From: Candidatus Wallbacteria bacterium
GTDB lineage: Bacteria; Muiribacteriota; JAQTZZ01
Assembly: GCA_028687545.1 (NCBI GenBank)
Contig: JAQTZZ010000055.1
Location: 1-27,416 of the forward strand
Length of the DNA stretch: 27,416 nucleotides
Direction: 5' to 3'
Part shown: positions 7,146 through 14,445 of the stretch, piece by piece
Position numbering within the stretch: the stretch's first letter is position 1
How the letters are laid out: every line of letters starts with the position of its first letter
Notes under the pieces: generated by a model
The model's database searches: none
What the model was told of the DNA's origin: nothing
The model's input: the letters and a program-made list of their open reading frames with translations, nothing else
Made by a program: the position numbers and the translations under genes

Positions 7146-7364
7146 ATGCAGAAAGTCGTTTTGAATATTCTGGATGATTCAAAAGCCAAAATACTTATTA
7201 AGATGCTGGAAAGCCTGGATTTCATAAAAATTACATCAGATAAGAAAACTGCCAGAGAATTTGCAGACTTTGATTCGATTAAAGAAATCTGCGGCATCTG
7301 GAAAGATCGGGACATCAATATTCATGATTTAAGGAAAAAAGCCTGGAAAAGAGACCTGGTATGA
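7146..7364 (+). CDS. VapB-type antitoxin
   Basis: A 72-residue protein (QKVVLNILDDSKAKILIKML, then a charged C-terminus ending KKAWKRDLV). The sequence is not strongly diagnostic, but it precedes a PIN toxin with an ATGA overlap. The N-terminal half could be the DNA-binding part, and the tail (IWKDRDINIHDLRKKAWKR) has the W/R-rich toxin-binding character seen in many PIN-toxin antitoxins. Start 7146 is supported by AAAGGAG 6 nt upstream. Confidence 0.7.
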   Translation: MQKVVLNILDDSKAKILIKMLESLDFIKITSDKKTAREFADFDSIKEICGIWKDRDINIHDLRKKAWKRDLV

Positions 7365-7744
7365 TTCTGTGCGATACGAATGTGATGATAGAGTATTTGA
7401 AAAGCGATCCCAGAACTGTTGCCAGGGTCAATAAAATAGGTTTTCCGAACATTGCTTTGAGTTCGATCACGATGATGGAATTGTCTGTAGGGGCATTGAA
7501 CAAAAATGAGCTTCGGAAAATCCAGAAATCTTTGCGTCCATTGCCATTGCTCCACATTGATAATGAGATTTCAGAAACTGCGCTGCAACTGATTGAAAAA
7601 TATTCCAAAAGCCATAATCTGCAGATACCTGATGCCTTGATAGCTGCTACTGCAATCGCCAATAATTTCAAATTGCTTACTTACAACCTGAAGGATTTCC
7701 AATACATTGAGGGTTTGCAGCTTGAGGCGGTCAACAAAGGCTGA
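7361..7744 (+). CDS. vapC: VapC-type PIN-domain ribonuclease toxin
   Basis: A 127-residue PIN-domain protein. The metal-binding acids are in their usual places: D5 in ILCDTNVMIEYL, E40 in ITMMELSVGAL, D91 in LQIPDALIAATAI, and the fourth region as LLTYNLKDF (N109/D112). VapC toxins cleave tRNA or rRNA with Mg2+. All catalytic positions are present, so the toxin should be active. Start ATG 7361 overlaps the antitoxin stop by 4 bp. A short repeat copy lies about 50 bp downstream. Confidence 0.88.
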   Translation: MILCDTNVMIEYLKSDPRTVARVNKIGFPNIALSSITMMELSVGALNKNELRKIQKSLRPLPLLHIDNEISETALQLIEKYSKSHNLQIPDALIAATAIANNFKLLTYNLKDFQYIEGLQLEAVNKG

Positions 7745-7790
7745 GAATTTATCCTGTCTGGGAATGCTACAGTATTCGTTGTCATAAACT

Positions 7791-7824
7791 GATCACAGAT
7801 AAGTCACAAAGTCAGGCACCGTCC
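7791..7824 (+). repeat. Dispersed TA-associated repeat, copy 3 (short)
   Basis: Contains AAGTCACAAAGTCAGGCACC and GTCC, matching the right-hand half of copies 1 and 2. ATGTCCCCATC follows at 7849-7859. It fills most of the 120-bp gap between vapC and the convergent diguanylate cyclase gene. Confidence 0.7.
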
Positions 7825-7865
7825 TAGTTTGCCTTCACTGCGTTCAGAATGTCCCCATCTTTTTT

Positions 7866-9914
7866 CTAGCACACCCTGTTTCTCCCTGCTTCCTTGGCTT
7901 TGTAAAGCGCCGAATCAGCCAGCTCGATCAGCTCTTTTTTGCTGAGTTTCTCTGTGAACGAGGAGACACCGAAGCTGCAGGTGACTTTCAGAGTTTCGGA
8001 ATGCTGCAATCCTGCGCTGCTGACAGCTGAGGTTTCAATGGAGAAGCGGATACGTTCGGCGAGCTTGACTGCTCCGTCGTAAGGCGTGCCGGGGCAGACC
8101 ACTGCGAATTCCTCGCCGCCGTAGCGGCTGATGAAGTCGATCTCCTGCCTGATGGCTGCCTTGGCCGTATGAGCTACGTGCCTGAGCACTATGTCCCCGA
8201 TCTGATGGCCGTATCTATCATTGAAATTCTTGAAATGGTCGATGTCGAACATGATCAGGGAAAGGGGTGTATTGAACCTGCGCGAGCGGAACATTTCCTC
8301 GTCCAGCCTCGCCTGGAAATAGCGGTGGATGTAAATCCCGGTCAGGCCGTCTGTGATGGCGAGTTCATACAGCTGCCGGTTCCTGAGCGCGATCGCCACT
8401 TCGCCTGCCAGCGAGAGCCCCAGCTTCTGATCTTCAATTGAAAACCTGTCTTTCTTGTTGAGCAGATTGATCACTCCAATGGTGAGGTTTTCGACTGTCA
8501 GGGGTACGCAAAGCATATTGCGGCAGTTACTGTTCAGCTCCTGATCCTCGTAAGGCCTGAAAAAATCGCATTCAGAGACATCGTTCACCAGCACAGCTTC
8601 ACCGGTTTCTACAGCGCGGCCGGCGATTCCCTGATTTTTCTGCAGGACAATGTTTTCAGAAAGCCCGATTTCCCTGCCTGTCCATTTCACGACTTTGGTC
8701 CTGAGCAGATTCTCTTCCAGCAGCATGATCGAACCATGTTCGCAGCCGATAGCCTCGATCACGATTTCCAGGATTTTAGATAACAGCTGAGAAACGTCTG
8801 GGTAATTGATGATGGCGTGATTGGCGCGGTTGATATAGGCAAGTTCGCGGTTCTTCTGATCCAGTTTCAGGTTTGTTGAAACCAGGTCCCCGATCTTTTC
8901 CTTCAGTTTCCCTGCCATGATGTTGAATTCAGAGGCCAGAAATTCGATTTCGTCGCGGGTGTCAGCTGTGACTCTGTAGTCCAGGTCGCCTTTGGACACA
9001 GCAGTCACGCCCTGCACCAGGCTGTCGATGGGCCTGGTAAACTGCCTGGCGATCAGGGTGGCTATCAGAAAGGTCAGGATGATGATAATCACAGAGAGCT
9101 GCCCGAAGAAAAGCTGGTTAGCGGCCAGGTTTTCATAGAGGGCGGATGCGCTTTTGGAGATGATCAGAAAAAAATCATCGCGTTCCGGCATTTTCTGGGT
9201 AAGGGCGAGCTGAGGATAGGCTTCCCCAGGTGTTTCCAGTTCGTACATGGTATCCAGGGATTTCTGCTCGATCCGCATCTTGACGCGCAGGCCTTCCTGG
9301 TCACGGATCGTGGTGGTGATGAACTCCATCCGGCTGTTGGCGATAGTGACATTGTTCCCTGTAAGTTCGCTCACATTATCCAGAAAGTCGTTTTTCAGCG
9401 GCTGCCGCAGTACCAGGAATGCGGCAGGAGTAAGGTCGCTTTCCAGATAAATCGGGGCCTGGATATGGAACATGAGCTGGTCGTCCTGAAGGTCGATCCG
9501 CTGGATAAATGATTTGGATGGCTCGGCTGAAATTTTTTCCTCCTGGTTGGCTGGGTCTGAAATCCAGCATCTGCCATTCCTGAAAATCCCCACCCAGGCT
9601 GAGCTGTATTCCTGCTTCAATTCTTTATCCAGTTGGGCGAGCAGGTCGATCGCCAGCTTCTGGTCATTCTTGCGCAGAGCATCCATCAACCCTGGAAACT
9701 TGGCGATGATCTTGGCGGTGGCAAAAGCTTCGTTAAGGGAATTTTTTAAAAGGGCGCTGGTGATGCCTGCTGAATTTCTCAGTTCCTTCAGCATCACATG
9801 GCGCAGTTGCGTGCCGGAATTGTTGAGAGAAAAATAAAGGGAGACGCCGAGCAGGGTGATATTGATCCCGAGCAGCAGTGCCAGCAGTTTATGGCGAATT
9901 CTGATCAATTTCAT
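7866..9914 (-). CDS. Membrane diguanylate cyclase (periplasmic sensor-HAMP-GAF-GGDEF)
   Basis: 682 residues from ATG 9914. A first membrane helix (HKLLALLLGINITLLGVSLYF) is followed by a periplasmic sensor region of about 220 residues, a second helix (LSVIIIILTFLIATLIA), a HAMP domain (FTRPIDSLVQGV, then GDLDYRV), a GAF domain (GCEHGSIMLLEE, CVPLTVENLTIGVINLL) and a GGDEF domain. The catalytic loop is GGEEF (residues 599-603; bases 8106-8120), so it should make c-di-GMP. Where the inhibitory RxxD site is expected, before FISRYGGEEF, the sequence reads QEID, so product inhibition may be lost. A longer frame starts at 9956, but 9914 has a GGAGA site and a shorter, 26-bp overlap with the solute-binding protein gene upstream. 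No EAL domain. Confidence 0.93.
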   Translation of the reverse strand: MKLIRIRHKLLALLLGINITLLGVSLYFSLNNSGTQLRHVMLKELRNSAGITSALLKNSLNEAFATAKIIAKFPGLMDALRKNDQKLAIDLLAQLDKELKQEYSSAWVGIFRNGRCWISDPANQEEKISAEPSKSFIQRIDLQDDQLMFHIQAPIYLESDLTPAAFLVLRQPLKNDFLDNVSELTGNNVTIANSRMEFITTTIRDQEGLRVKMRIEQKSLDTMYELETPGEAYPQLALTQKMPERDDFFLIISKSASALYENLAANQLFFGQLSVIIIILTFLIATLIARQFTRPIDSLVQGVTAVSKGDLDYRVTADTRDEIEFLASEFNIMAGKLKEKIGDLVSTNLKLDQKNRELAYINRANHAIINYPDVSQLLSKILEIVIEAIGCEHGSIMLLEENLLRTKVVKWTGREIGLSENIVLQKNQGIAGRAVETGEAVLVNDVSECDFFRPYEDQELNSNCRNMLCVPLTVENLTIGVINLLNKKDRFSIEDQKLGLSLAGEVAIALRNRQLYELAITDGLTGIYIHRYFQARLDEEMFRSRRFNTPLSLIMFDIDHFKNFNDRYGHQIGDIVLRHVAHTAKAAIRQEIDFISRYGGEEFAVVCPGTPYDGAVKLAERIRFSIETSAVSSAGLQHSETLKVTCSFGVSSFTEKLSKKELIELADSALYKAKEAGRNRVC

Positions 9915-11016
9915 GAGAGATCTTCTCCGTTGCCTGGGCAAATTCCTGTTTGTCATGCAGAGTGAGATAGAGCAGGGCTTTGCCTGCAGACCAGACTGTA
10001 GCCATTTCCGGGCCTCCCGGCAGAGGATAGGTAAAGGGCAGATTTTCGAAGTAGAACTTCAGGAATGGATCATCGCCGATTACAACTTTTTTATTGGCAG
10101 GCGGGACACGGAGCTTCAGAAGACGCTGCTGGAATTTTTCCGAAAGCATTGTGTAGAGAAATTCACGGGACAGATCCTGATTCCGGGAATTTTTGGAAAT
10201 GTAGAAGCATTTTATTCCCAGAAACGGCCTGGATTTCCTGTCTGTAAATGAAAAAATCGGGGCGATCCCGATGTTCTGGTCTTTGAAGGATTCGATGTCC
10301 CAGGGTCCAGTGATGAAAATCGAGGCTTTTTTGGAGGAGAACAGGTTGCGGGCCTGGTCGTAAGAACAGTCTGGAGGCATGATGCCTGTCTCCACCAGCC
10401 TGCGGATGGAGCTGATCGATTGTTCCATCTGGGGTGAGAACAGCATTGGGAGCCCGAATTTTCCGTCGAAGAAATCCGTCAGAAAAGGGAAATGATAGTA
10501 AAAGTTATACATGTCATAAGCGACCACCGGGTTTTCGGGAGTCTGCCTTAGTTTTTCAAGATCTGTCAGATTTTTCGGGGGCGTGATGTCTTTATAGTAG
10601 AACATGGCCAGATATTCGAAGGAATAGGGAAGGGCCCAGAGTTTCCCCTCCTGATAAAGCGAGTCAACTGTCTGGGGATAAAAATCCTGATTACGGGAGT
10701 CTGACGGGAAATCGGCGATGATTTCCCTGGAAATCAGTTCTGAAAGCCAGTCGTTGATTCCCATGAAAATGTCGGGTTTGCTGACTTCACCTTTCAGGAG
10801 CAGGTCTTTTTCAGCCTGGAAAGGAACAATTTCCACAGAGATGTCAGCTTCCGGGTGTTTCTTGGAGAACAGGCTCTGGGCTTCCTTGATGATTTCACGC
10901 TGCTGTTCCCTGAGTTCGAGCCAGACTATGATTTTTTTCTTCTCTGGTGTCTCCACCTGACCGCAACCTGAGAGAAAAAAAAGAATGAGAGCAAAAAGCG
11001 AAAGCGTCTTTGCCAT
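9889..11016 (-). CDS. Extracellular solute-binding lipoprotein (family 1)
   Basis: 375 residues from ATG 11016. The N-terminus is a lipoprotein signal with lipobox LSGC (LSLFALILFFLSGCGQ), so the protein should be membrane-anchored outside the cytoplasm. The rest follows the type-2 periplasmic-binding fold of sugar-type ABC binding proteins: IIVWLELREQQREII, PDIFMGINDWLSELI, LWALPYSFEYLAMFYYKD, SIFITGPWDIESFKDQNIGI. No ABC permease or ATPase is nearby; instead the gene overlaps a diguanylate cyclase with a periplasmic sensor by 26 bp, suggesting a ligand receptor rather than a transporter part. A longer TTG frame at 11055 would put 13 polar residues before the signal and is unlikely. Ligand unknown. 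Confidence 0.88.
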   Translation of the reverse strand: MAKTLSLFALILFFLSGCGQVETPEKKKIIVWLELREQQREIIKEAQSLFSKKHPEADISVEIVPFQAEKDLLLKGEVSKPDIFMGINDWLSELISREIIADFPSDSRNQDFYPQTVDSLYQEGKLWALPYSFEYLAMFYYKDITPPKNLTDLEKLRQTPENPVVAYDMYNFYYHFPFLTDFFDGKFGLPMLFSPQMEQSISSIRRLVETGIMPPDCSYDQARNLFSSKKASIFITGPWDIESFKDQNIGIAPIFSFTDRKSRPFLGIKCFYISKNSRNQDLSREFLYTMLSEKFQQRLLKLRVPPANKKVVIGDDPFLKFYFENLPFTYPLPGGPEMATVWSAGKALLYLTLHDKQEFAQATEKISHEIDQNSP

Positions 11017-11025
11017 GGCTCGTTC

Positions 11026-11055
11026 ATTATATTCTGAAGTGGAGACCCTTTTCAA
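11026..11055 (-). promoter_or_regulatory. Promoter of the binding-protein/cyclase operon
   Basis: On the minus strand TTGAAA (11055-11050), an 18-bp spacer and a perfect TATAAT (11031-11026). The expected start point near 11019-11020 is only 3-4 nt before ATG 11016, so the transcript would be nearly leaderless; there is indeed no Shine-Dalgarno site. Confidence 0.65.
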
Positions 11056-11060
11056 CTGAT

Positions 11061-11089
11061 TTGAGGGAAATGGCTGATTCTGTTATCCT
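11061..11089 (+). promoter_or_regulatory. Candidate promoter of the primase-like gene
   Basis: TTGAGG (11061-11066), a 17-bp spacer and TATCCT (11084-11089), about 54 bp before ATG 11144. Its -35 box is 5 bp from the -35 box of the divergent operon promoter, so one regulator could control both. Confidence 0.4.
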
Positions 11090-11143
11090 GAAAGTGGTCT
11101 ATAGAGACGGACGTCTTCCATTCTTTCGAGATGAGGAATATCC

Positions 11144-12631
11144 ATGCTCACACCAAGGGAATATTACAGGAATCAGGGCGTGCTGGAAAAAATGCTCCAG
11201 TATTGTGGCGGAAGCAACGATTTCCACCTGGACCGGAGTCTCCAGAATCTGTCTGAAATCCCTTCCTTGAAAAATGCTGCTGCTACCATGACCTGCGAAT
11301 ATCTGGTGGGATGGGGGAAGAGAAACTGGGAAGAACACGGACGGGAATATGAAGCAGTGCGTAATACCTCCCTGGGCTGGCTTCTTGATAATGGATTTGA
11401 TGTTTTCCGCTCGGTCTGGGACAAGAAAAGCATGCTCTTTGTGATTGACATCGAATATTACAGCCGGAAGTATCCGCAGCTTCCCTATATAGACCAGGAG
11501 TATACCTTCAATCACCTGGAATTTTATTATCATCTGATCAAGGAAACCCTGCAGGAATTCGGCATCAATCCCTTCATACTTACCACAGGGCAAGGTTATC
11601 ATTACGTTTTCAGGATTGAATCCGGTTCACTGGCTTTCCAGGAGCTTATGAAAATCGGACATCTGGAAGATACTCTGGCCGGAAAGTATCGTTATCTTGG
11701 CTCTGACACCAAGCGGGAGCGCATCGTATCCGACGAAGAAGGCAGGGCTTACGACGGAGTGGGGAAACTGCTCGAATTTCTCTATCATCACCTGATTCGC
11801 GAAATGAAGAAATCCAAACCGGCCTTGCCTTTGATGGTCGGAGATATCGCAGTTGGAAACCCCAATCTGGAGGCCGTATCCTTTGACCTTTCAGGATATG
11901 CGAATCCGATTTTCATGCGGGATATCAGACTGGCGTTCTCTACTCATCAGAAGCATAAACTTCAGTCGCATAAGCTTGGCGAAGAGGTTTCCAGAACCGT
12001 TCCGGTACAGATTTCCATTCCCAGGCATATCCCGGGCCAGCGTGAGCTCGAGCTGGAAGAGCTGTTCCGCTGCCGCAGGCATTATGAAAATGCAGCCCTG
12101 CTGGCAAGCTCCCTCTCCTGCGTAATTCCGGAAGCAGGGTTCGGAGTGCAGAACCTGCTCAAGGCATACCACAGATCTGAACTTTATCATTTCCATCAGG
12201 ACTTTGACCGCACAGCGCAGGACCCCCCGAACAGATGGTTTGAGACATATGACAGATTCGAGCTTACCAGCCTGCCTCCCTGCGTGGCTCATGCCCTGGC
12301 ACATCCCAATCCTCTGCTGCTGCAGCCGACACAACTGCAGACGCTGGTGAGAACCATGTGCGGAAAAAAATGGTGGCATCCCAAGCATGTGGCAGGGTTG
12401 ATCCGCTCCAAATATGAGCGCAATTACGGCTGGGAAGTGGATTTTCATAAATACGACGCCAACGCCTGGTCCCTGGTCTGGACCAGGATTTACGCGGGAC
12501 TGCTCGCGGACGGCACTGATGAACTGGTGGATTTCAACTGCATCTCGCATCAGGAAAAAGGGATCTCCTGGGGAAACCTGAATTTTTGTGTGCAGCACTG
12601 TTGCGGGAATTCACTGCAGAATTATAGATAA
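11144..12631 (+). CDS. Archaeo-eukaryotic primase (AEP)-like protein with C-terminal cysteine cluster
   Basis: A 495-residue protein I cannot assign to a named family. It has the three AEP active-site motifs in order: motif I MLFVIDIEYYS (D102, E104), motif II LTTGQGYHYVF (T148...H153) and motif III VSFDLSGYANPI (D248), followed by the basic stretch MRDIRLAFSTHQKHK (R262, H268, K270), like the R-L-x-x-x-S-x-H-x-K of primase small subunits. The C-terminal third has LPPC (C380), DFNC (C466), NFC (C482) and HCC (C486/C487), recalling the four-cysteine iron-sulfur domain of the primase large subunit PriL. Both primase halves may thus be in one chain. ATG 11144 has an AGGA site. No helicase or CRISPR genes are adjacent. 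The AEP call is moderate; the PriL resemblance is weaker. Confidence 0.6.
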   Translation: MLTPREYYRNQGVLEKMLQYCGGSNDFHLDRSLQNLSEIPSLKNAAATMTCEYLVGWGKRNWEEHGREYEAVRNTSLGWLLDNGFDVFRSVWDKKSMLFVIDIEYYSRKYPQLPYIDQEYTFNHLEFYYHLIKETLQEFGINPFILTTGQGYHYVFRIESGSLAFQELMKIGHLEDTLAGKYRYLGSDTKRERIVSDEEGRAYDGVGKLLEFLYHHLIREMKKSKPALPLMVGDIAVGNPNLEAVSFDLSGYANPIFMRDIRLAFSTHQKHKLQSHKLGEEVSRTVPVQISIPRHIPGQRELELEELFRCRRHYENAALLASSLSCVIPEAGFGVQNLLKAYHRSELYHFHQDFDRTAQDPPNRWFETYDRFELTSLPPCVAHALAHPNPLLLQPTQLQTLVRTMCGKKWWHPKHVAGLIRSKYERNYGWEVDFHKYDANAWSLVWTRIYAGLLADGTDELVDFNCISHQEKGISWGNLNFCVQHCCGNSLQNYR

Positions 12632-12667
12632 AGACCGGAAAATATTGAATTGGTACGTGAACCGGCT

Positions 12668-14251
12668 TTAAAAATTCAGAACGATTCTTCCGCTGCTGCC
12701 ATCGACTGTAGCAAGAATTACGGGATTGGGACCTTTCAGGTAAAAACCTGCACTGCGGTAGCCTGTCTTTCCTGTTTCGCTGTGCCCGCGTTGTGGATAA
12801 ATGTAAAAATCCGCTTTCTGGATGTTTCTCTTCAGATCCCTGATCAGATCGATTTCCGGACTGTCCGAATAGGCGGCCTGGAGTTTGCGGATCAGACTGT
12901 TGGCTTCGTGCACGACCGCCTGTCGCAGCCTGTCCTGCTCTTTCCGGAAAAAATCCAGGTATCCGGCTGTATTGATAAGTGAACTTTTCATCAGTTCCGG
13001 GGAACGCTGGAAAACTTCCAGAATCAAACTTTTCCCGGAATCAATCACCTGCAGGGTTTCCTCGAGATCAAGTTCCAGCAGGGGATTGAACTGGGAGGTT
13101 ACATACCGTTGCGATGGTTTACCGTTGGAGATCAAGGTCTGTGCCGCATTTCTCAAGGCTTTCACAGGTTCATGGGTCAGCATCGCATCCCTGTATACAT
13201 TGCACCCTGCCAGATGGAAAAAGAAAATATCTTCGAATTTCCGGACTGTCCTGTTTAGAAGCGGTTCTGTCCCATAGTCCGGAGGAAGCTTCACGAAAGG
13301 GAGCCAGAGATCGTCATAGTCCGGAAAAAGCCCGGCATATTTTCGATTCTGCTCTTCTGTCAGGATCTTCTTGGAATGCAGCAGATGGTTGACATCAAGC
13401 AGCATCAGCGGTCGATAGAGCGCTGTAAGCTCCTGATCTCTGGTCAGCCGGGAAAGCTCGTCCTGATAGATTCCCCTGAGCCGCTCAAACCAGGATTGAT
13501 GCTGCTTTGGAGTATTGATCAGGAAATTGGGAGGTTCCACGTTTTCCAGGCAGAGATGCAACCCTCGCTGGGGATTGCGGGCGTGACGCACCAGCCAGAG
13601 GGGAAATTTCCGGTTCTTGATCAGATCCAGTATTTCCGCTGCACAACGGTGTTGATCTGAGGCCGGAATGTCCTGGCCCAGCAGATGGAAGCAGTTGATA
13701 AGAGACGCCAGGCTTTTATCCTTTTTCTGAATGGATTCCAGCTCTCTGGCACGGATCAGGATTTCCCTGCAGTAGACCCGCATGAGATGCTGCAGCGAAA
13801 GTTCAAACACACGGCTGCGGGCTGTCTGGATTTTTACAGCTTCATCCGGGGACATCCAGGGTCCGGGATGGTTGTTCCGGCCGGGATGCAGCACCAGAGC
13901 GTCGGCTGAAAGCCTGAATCCGAAGCGGATGGCTTCCCCGGTTTCCTCGATCGAATGTCCGGATGATTCCGGATCGCAATCTGTGATGTCTACATCTGAG
14001 GAAGGGAGGTGCAGGCTGAGAAATTCGTTTTCCAGGATGAAATCGTCGAAACCCTTGATGAGTTGAAGATTGAGGCGGGACCAGGCCTTGTTGTCCGGCC
14101 GGAGGTATGAGGCTTCCTGCTGCAGCTCGCAGGCTGACTGGAAATGCCTGAATTCATGCAGGAGGCCAGCCAGATGGTCGTGATGGAAATGGTTCGGTTC
14201 GCCCAGATCCCAGAACGCAAGCCCGCAGAAGGGATGCAGATTCGATTTCAT
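12668..14251 (-). CDS. Large xylose-isomerase-like TIM-barrel protein, function unknown
   Basis: 527 residues from ATG 14251; a longer frame to 14311 adds 20 unlikely residues. Strand-end motifs of the xylose isomerase/endonuclease IV-type barrel appear in order: FLSLHLPSSDVD (H81), ADALVLHPGRN (H122), LHLCLENVEPP (E236), LMLLDVNHLLH (D286, H289), FFFHLAG (H346) and SLILEVFQRSP (E412). These His/Asp/Glu residues are the likely metal ligands. The family is usually about 260-300 residues; this one has insertions and a C-terminal extension of about 110 residues ending in a strand-rich segment. It could be a sugar isomerase or an AP-endonuclease-like nuclease; the sequence does not decide. It is convergent with the primase-like gene (36-bp gap) and has no clear Shine-Dalgarno site. 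Confidence 0.6.
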   Translation of the reverse strand: MKSNLHPFCGLAFWDLGEPNHFHHDHLAGLLHEFRHFQSACELQQEASYLRPDNKAWSRLNLQLIKGFDDFILENEFLSLHLPSSDVDITDCDPESSGHSIEETGEAIRFGFRLSADALVLHPGRNNHPGPWMSPDEAVKIQTARSRVFELSLQHLMRVYCREILIRARELESIQKKDKSLASLINCFHLLGQDIPASDQHRCAAEILDLIKNRKFPLWLVRHARNPQRGLHLCLENVEPPNFLINTPKQHQSWFERLRGIYQDELSRLTRDQELTALYRPLMLLDVNHLLHSKKILTEEQNRKYAGLFPDYDDLWLPFVKLPPDYGTEPLLNRTVRKFEDIFFFHLAGCNVYRDAMLTHEPVKALRNAAQTLISNGKPSQRYVTSQFNPLLELDLEETLQVIDSGKSLILEVFQRSPELMKSSLINTAGYLDFFRKEQDRLRQAVVHEANSLIRKLQAAYSDSPEIDLIRDLKRNIQKADFYIYPQRGHSETGKTGYRSAGFYLKGPNPVILATVDGSSGRIVLNF

Positions 14252-14297
14252 TATCTGAATAATATAACACAAGCAAAATATTCTGGAAACAGACAAT

Positions 14298-14359
14298 TGA
14301 GCCTCTTGCAAAATTCTTTAGTGCCCTGTATCTTGGGTAGGAATTTTGCTAGAGGCTCA
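14298..14359. repeat. Long inverted repeat upstream of ffh
   Basis: Arms of 19 bp, TGAGCCTCTTGCAAAATTC (14298-14316) and GAATTTTGCTAGAGGCTCA (14341-14359), pair with one mismatch around a 24-nt loop. It lies between the divergent starts of the TIM-barrel gene and ffh, 31 bp before the ffh -35 box. It could be a solo IS-type terminal pair, a terminator-like hairpin or an operator. I see no clear target-site duplication. Confidence 0.8.
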
Positions 14360-14390
14360 TGAGGCACTGATCTAAAGACAAGTGCTTCAA

Positions 14391-14419
14391 TTGACAAGTT
14401 TCTGAGGATTTTCTACAAT
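14391..14419 (+). promoter_or_regulatory. Promoter of the ffh operon
   Basis: TTGACA (14391-14396), a 17-bp spacer and TACAAT (14414-14419), the best sigma-70-type match in the window. The expected start near 14426 leaves a 20-nt leader holding the GAGG ribosome site (14434-14437) before ATG 14446. Confidence 0.8.
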
Positions 14420-14445
14420 TAATCATTCCATTTGAGGTGCAATTC

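Noticed and set aside
12629-12676. Possible two-way terminator (AAAG-CCGG ... CCGG-CTTT) between the convergent genes
   Set aside because: Stem is interrupted and the loop is about 23 nt; too weak to call.
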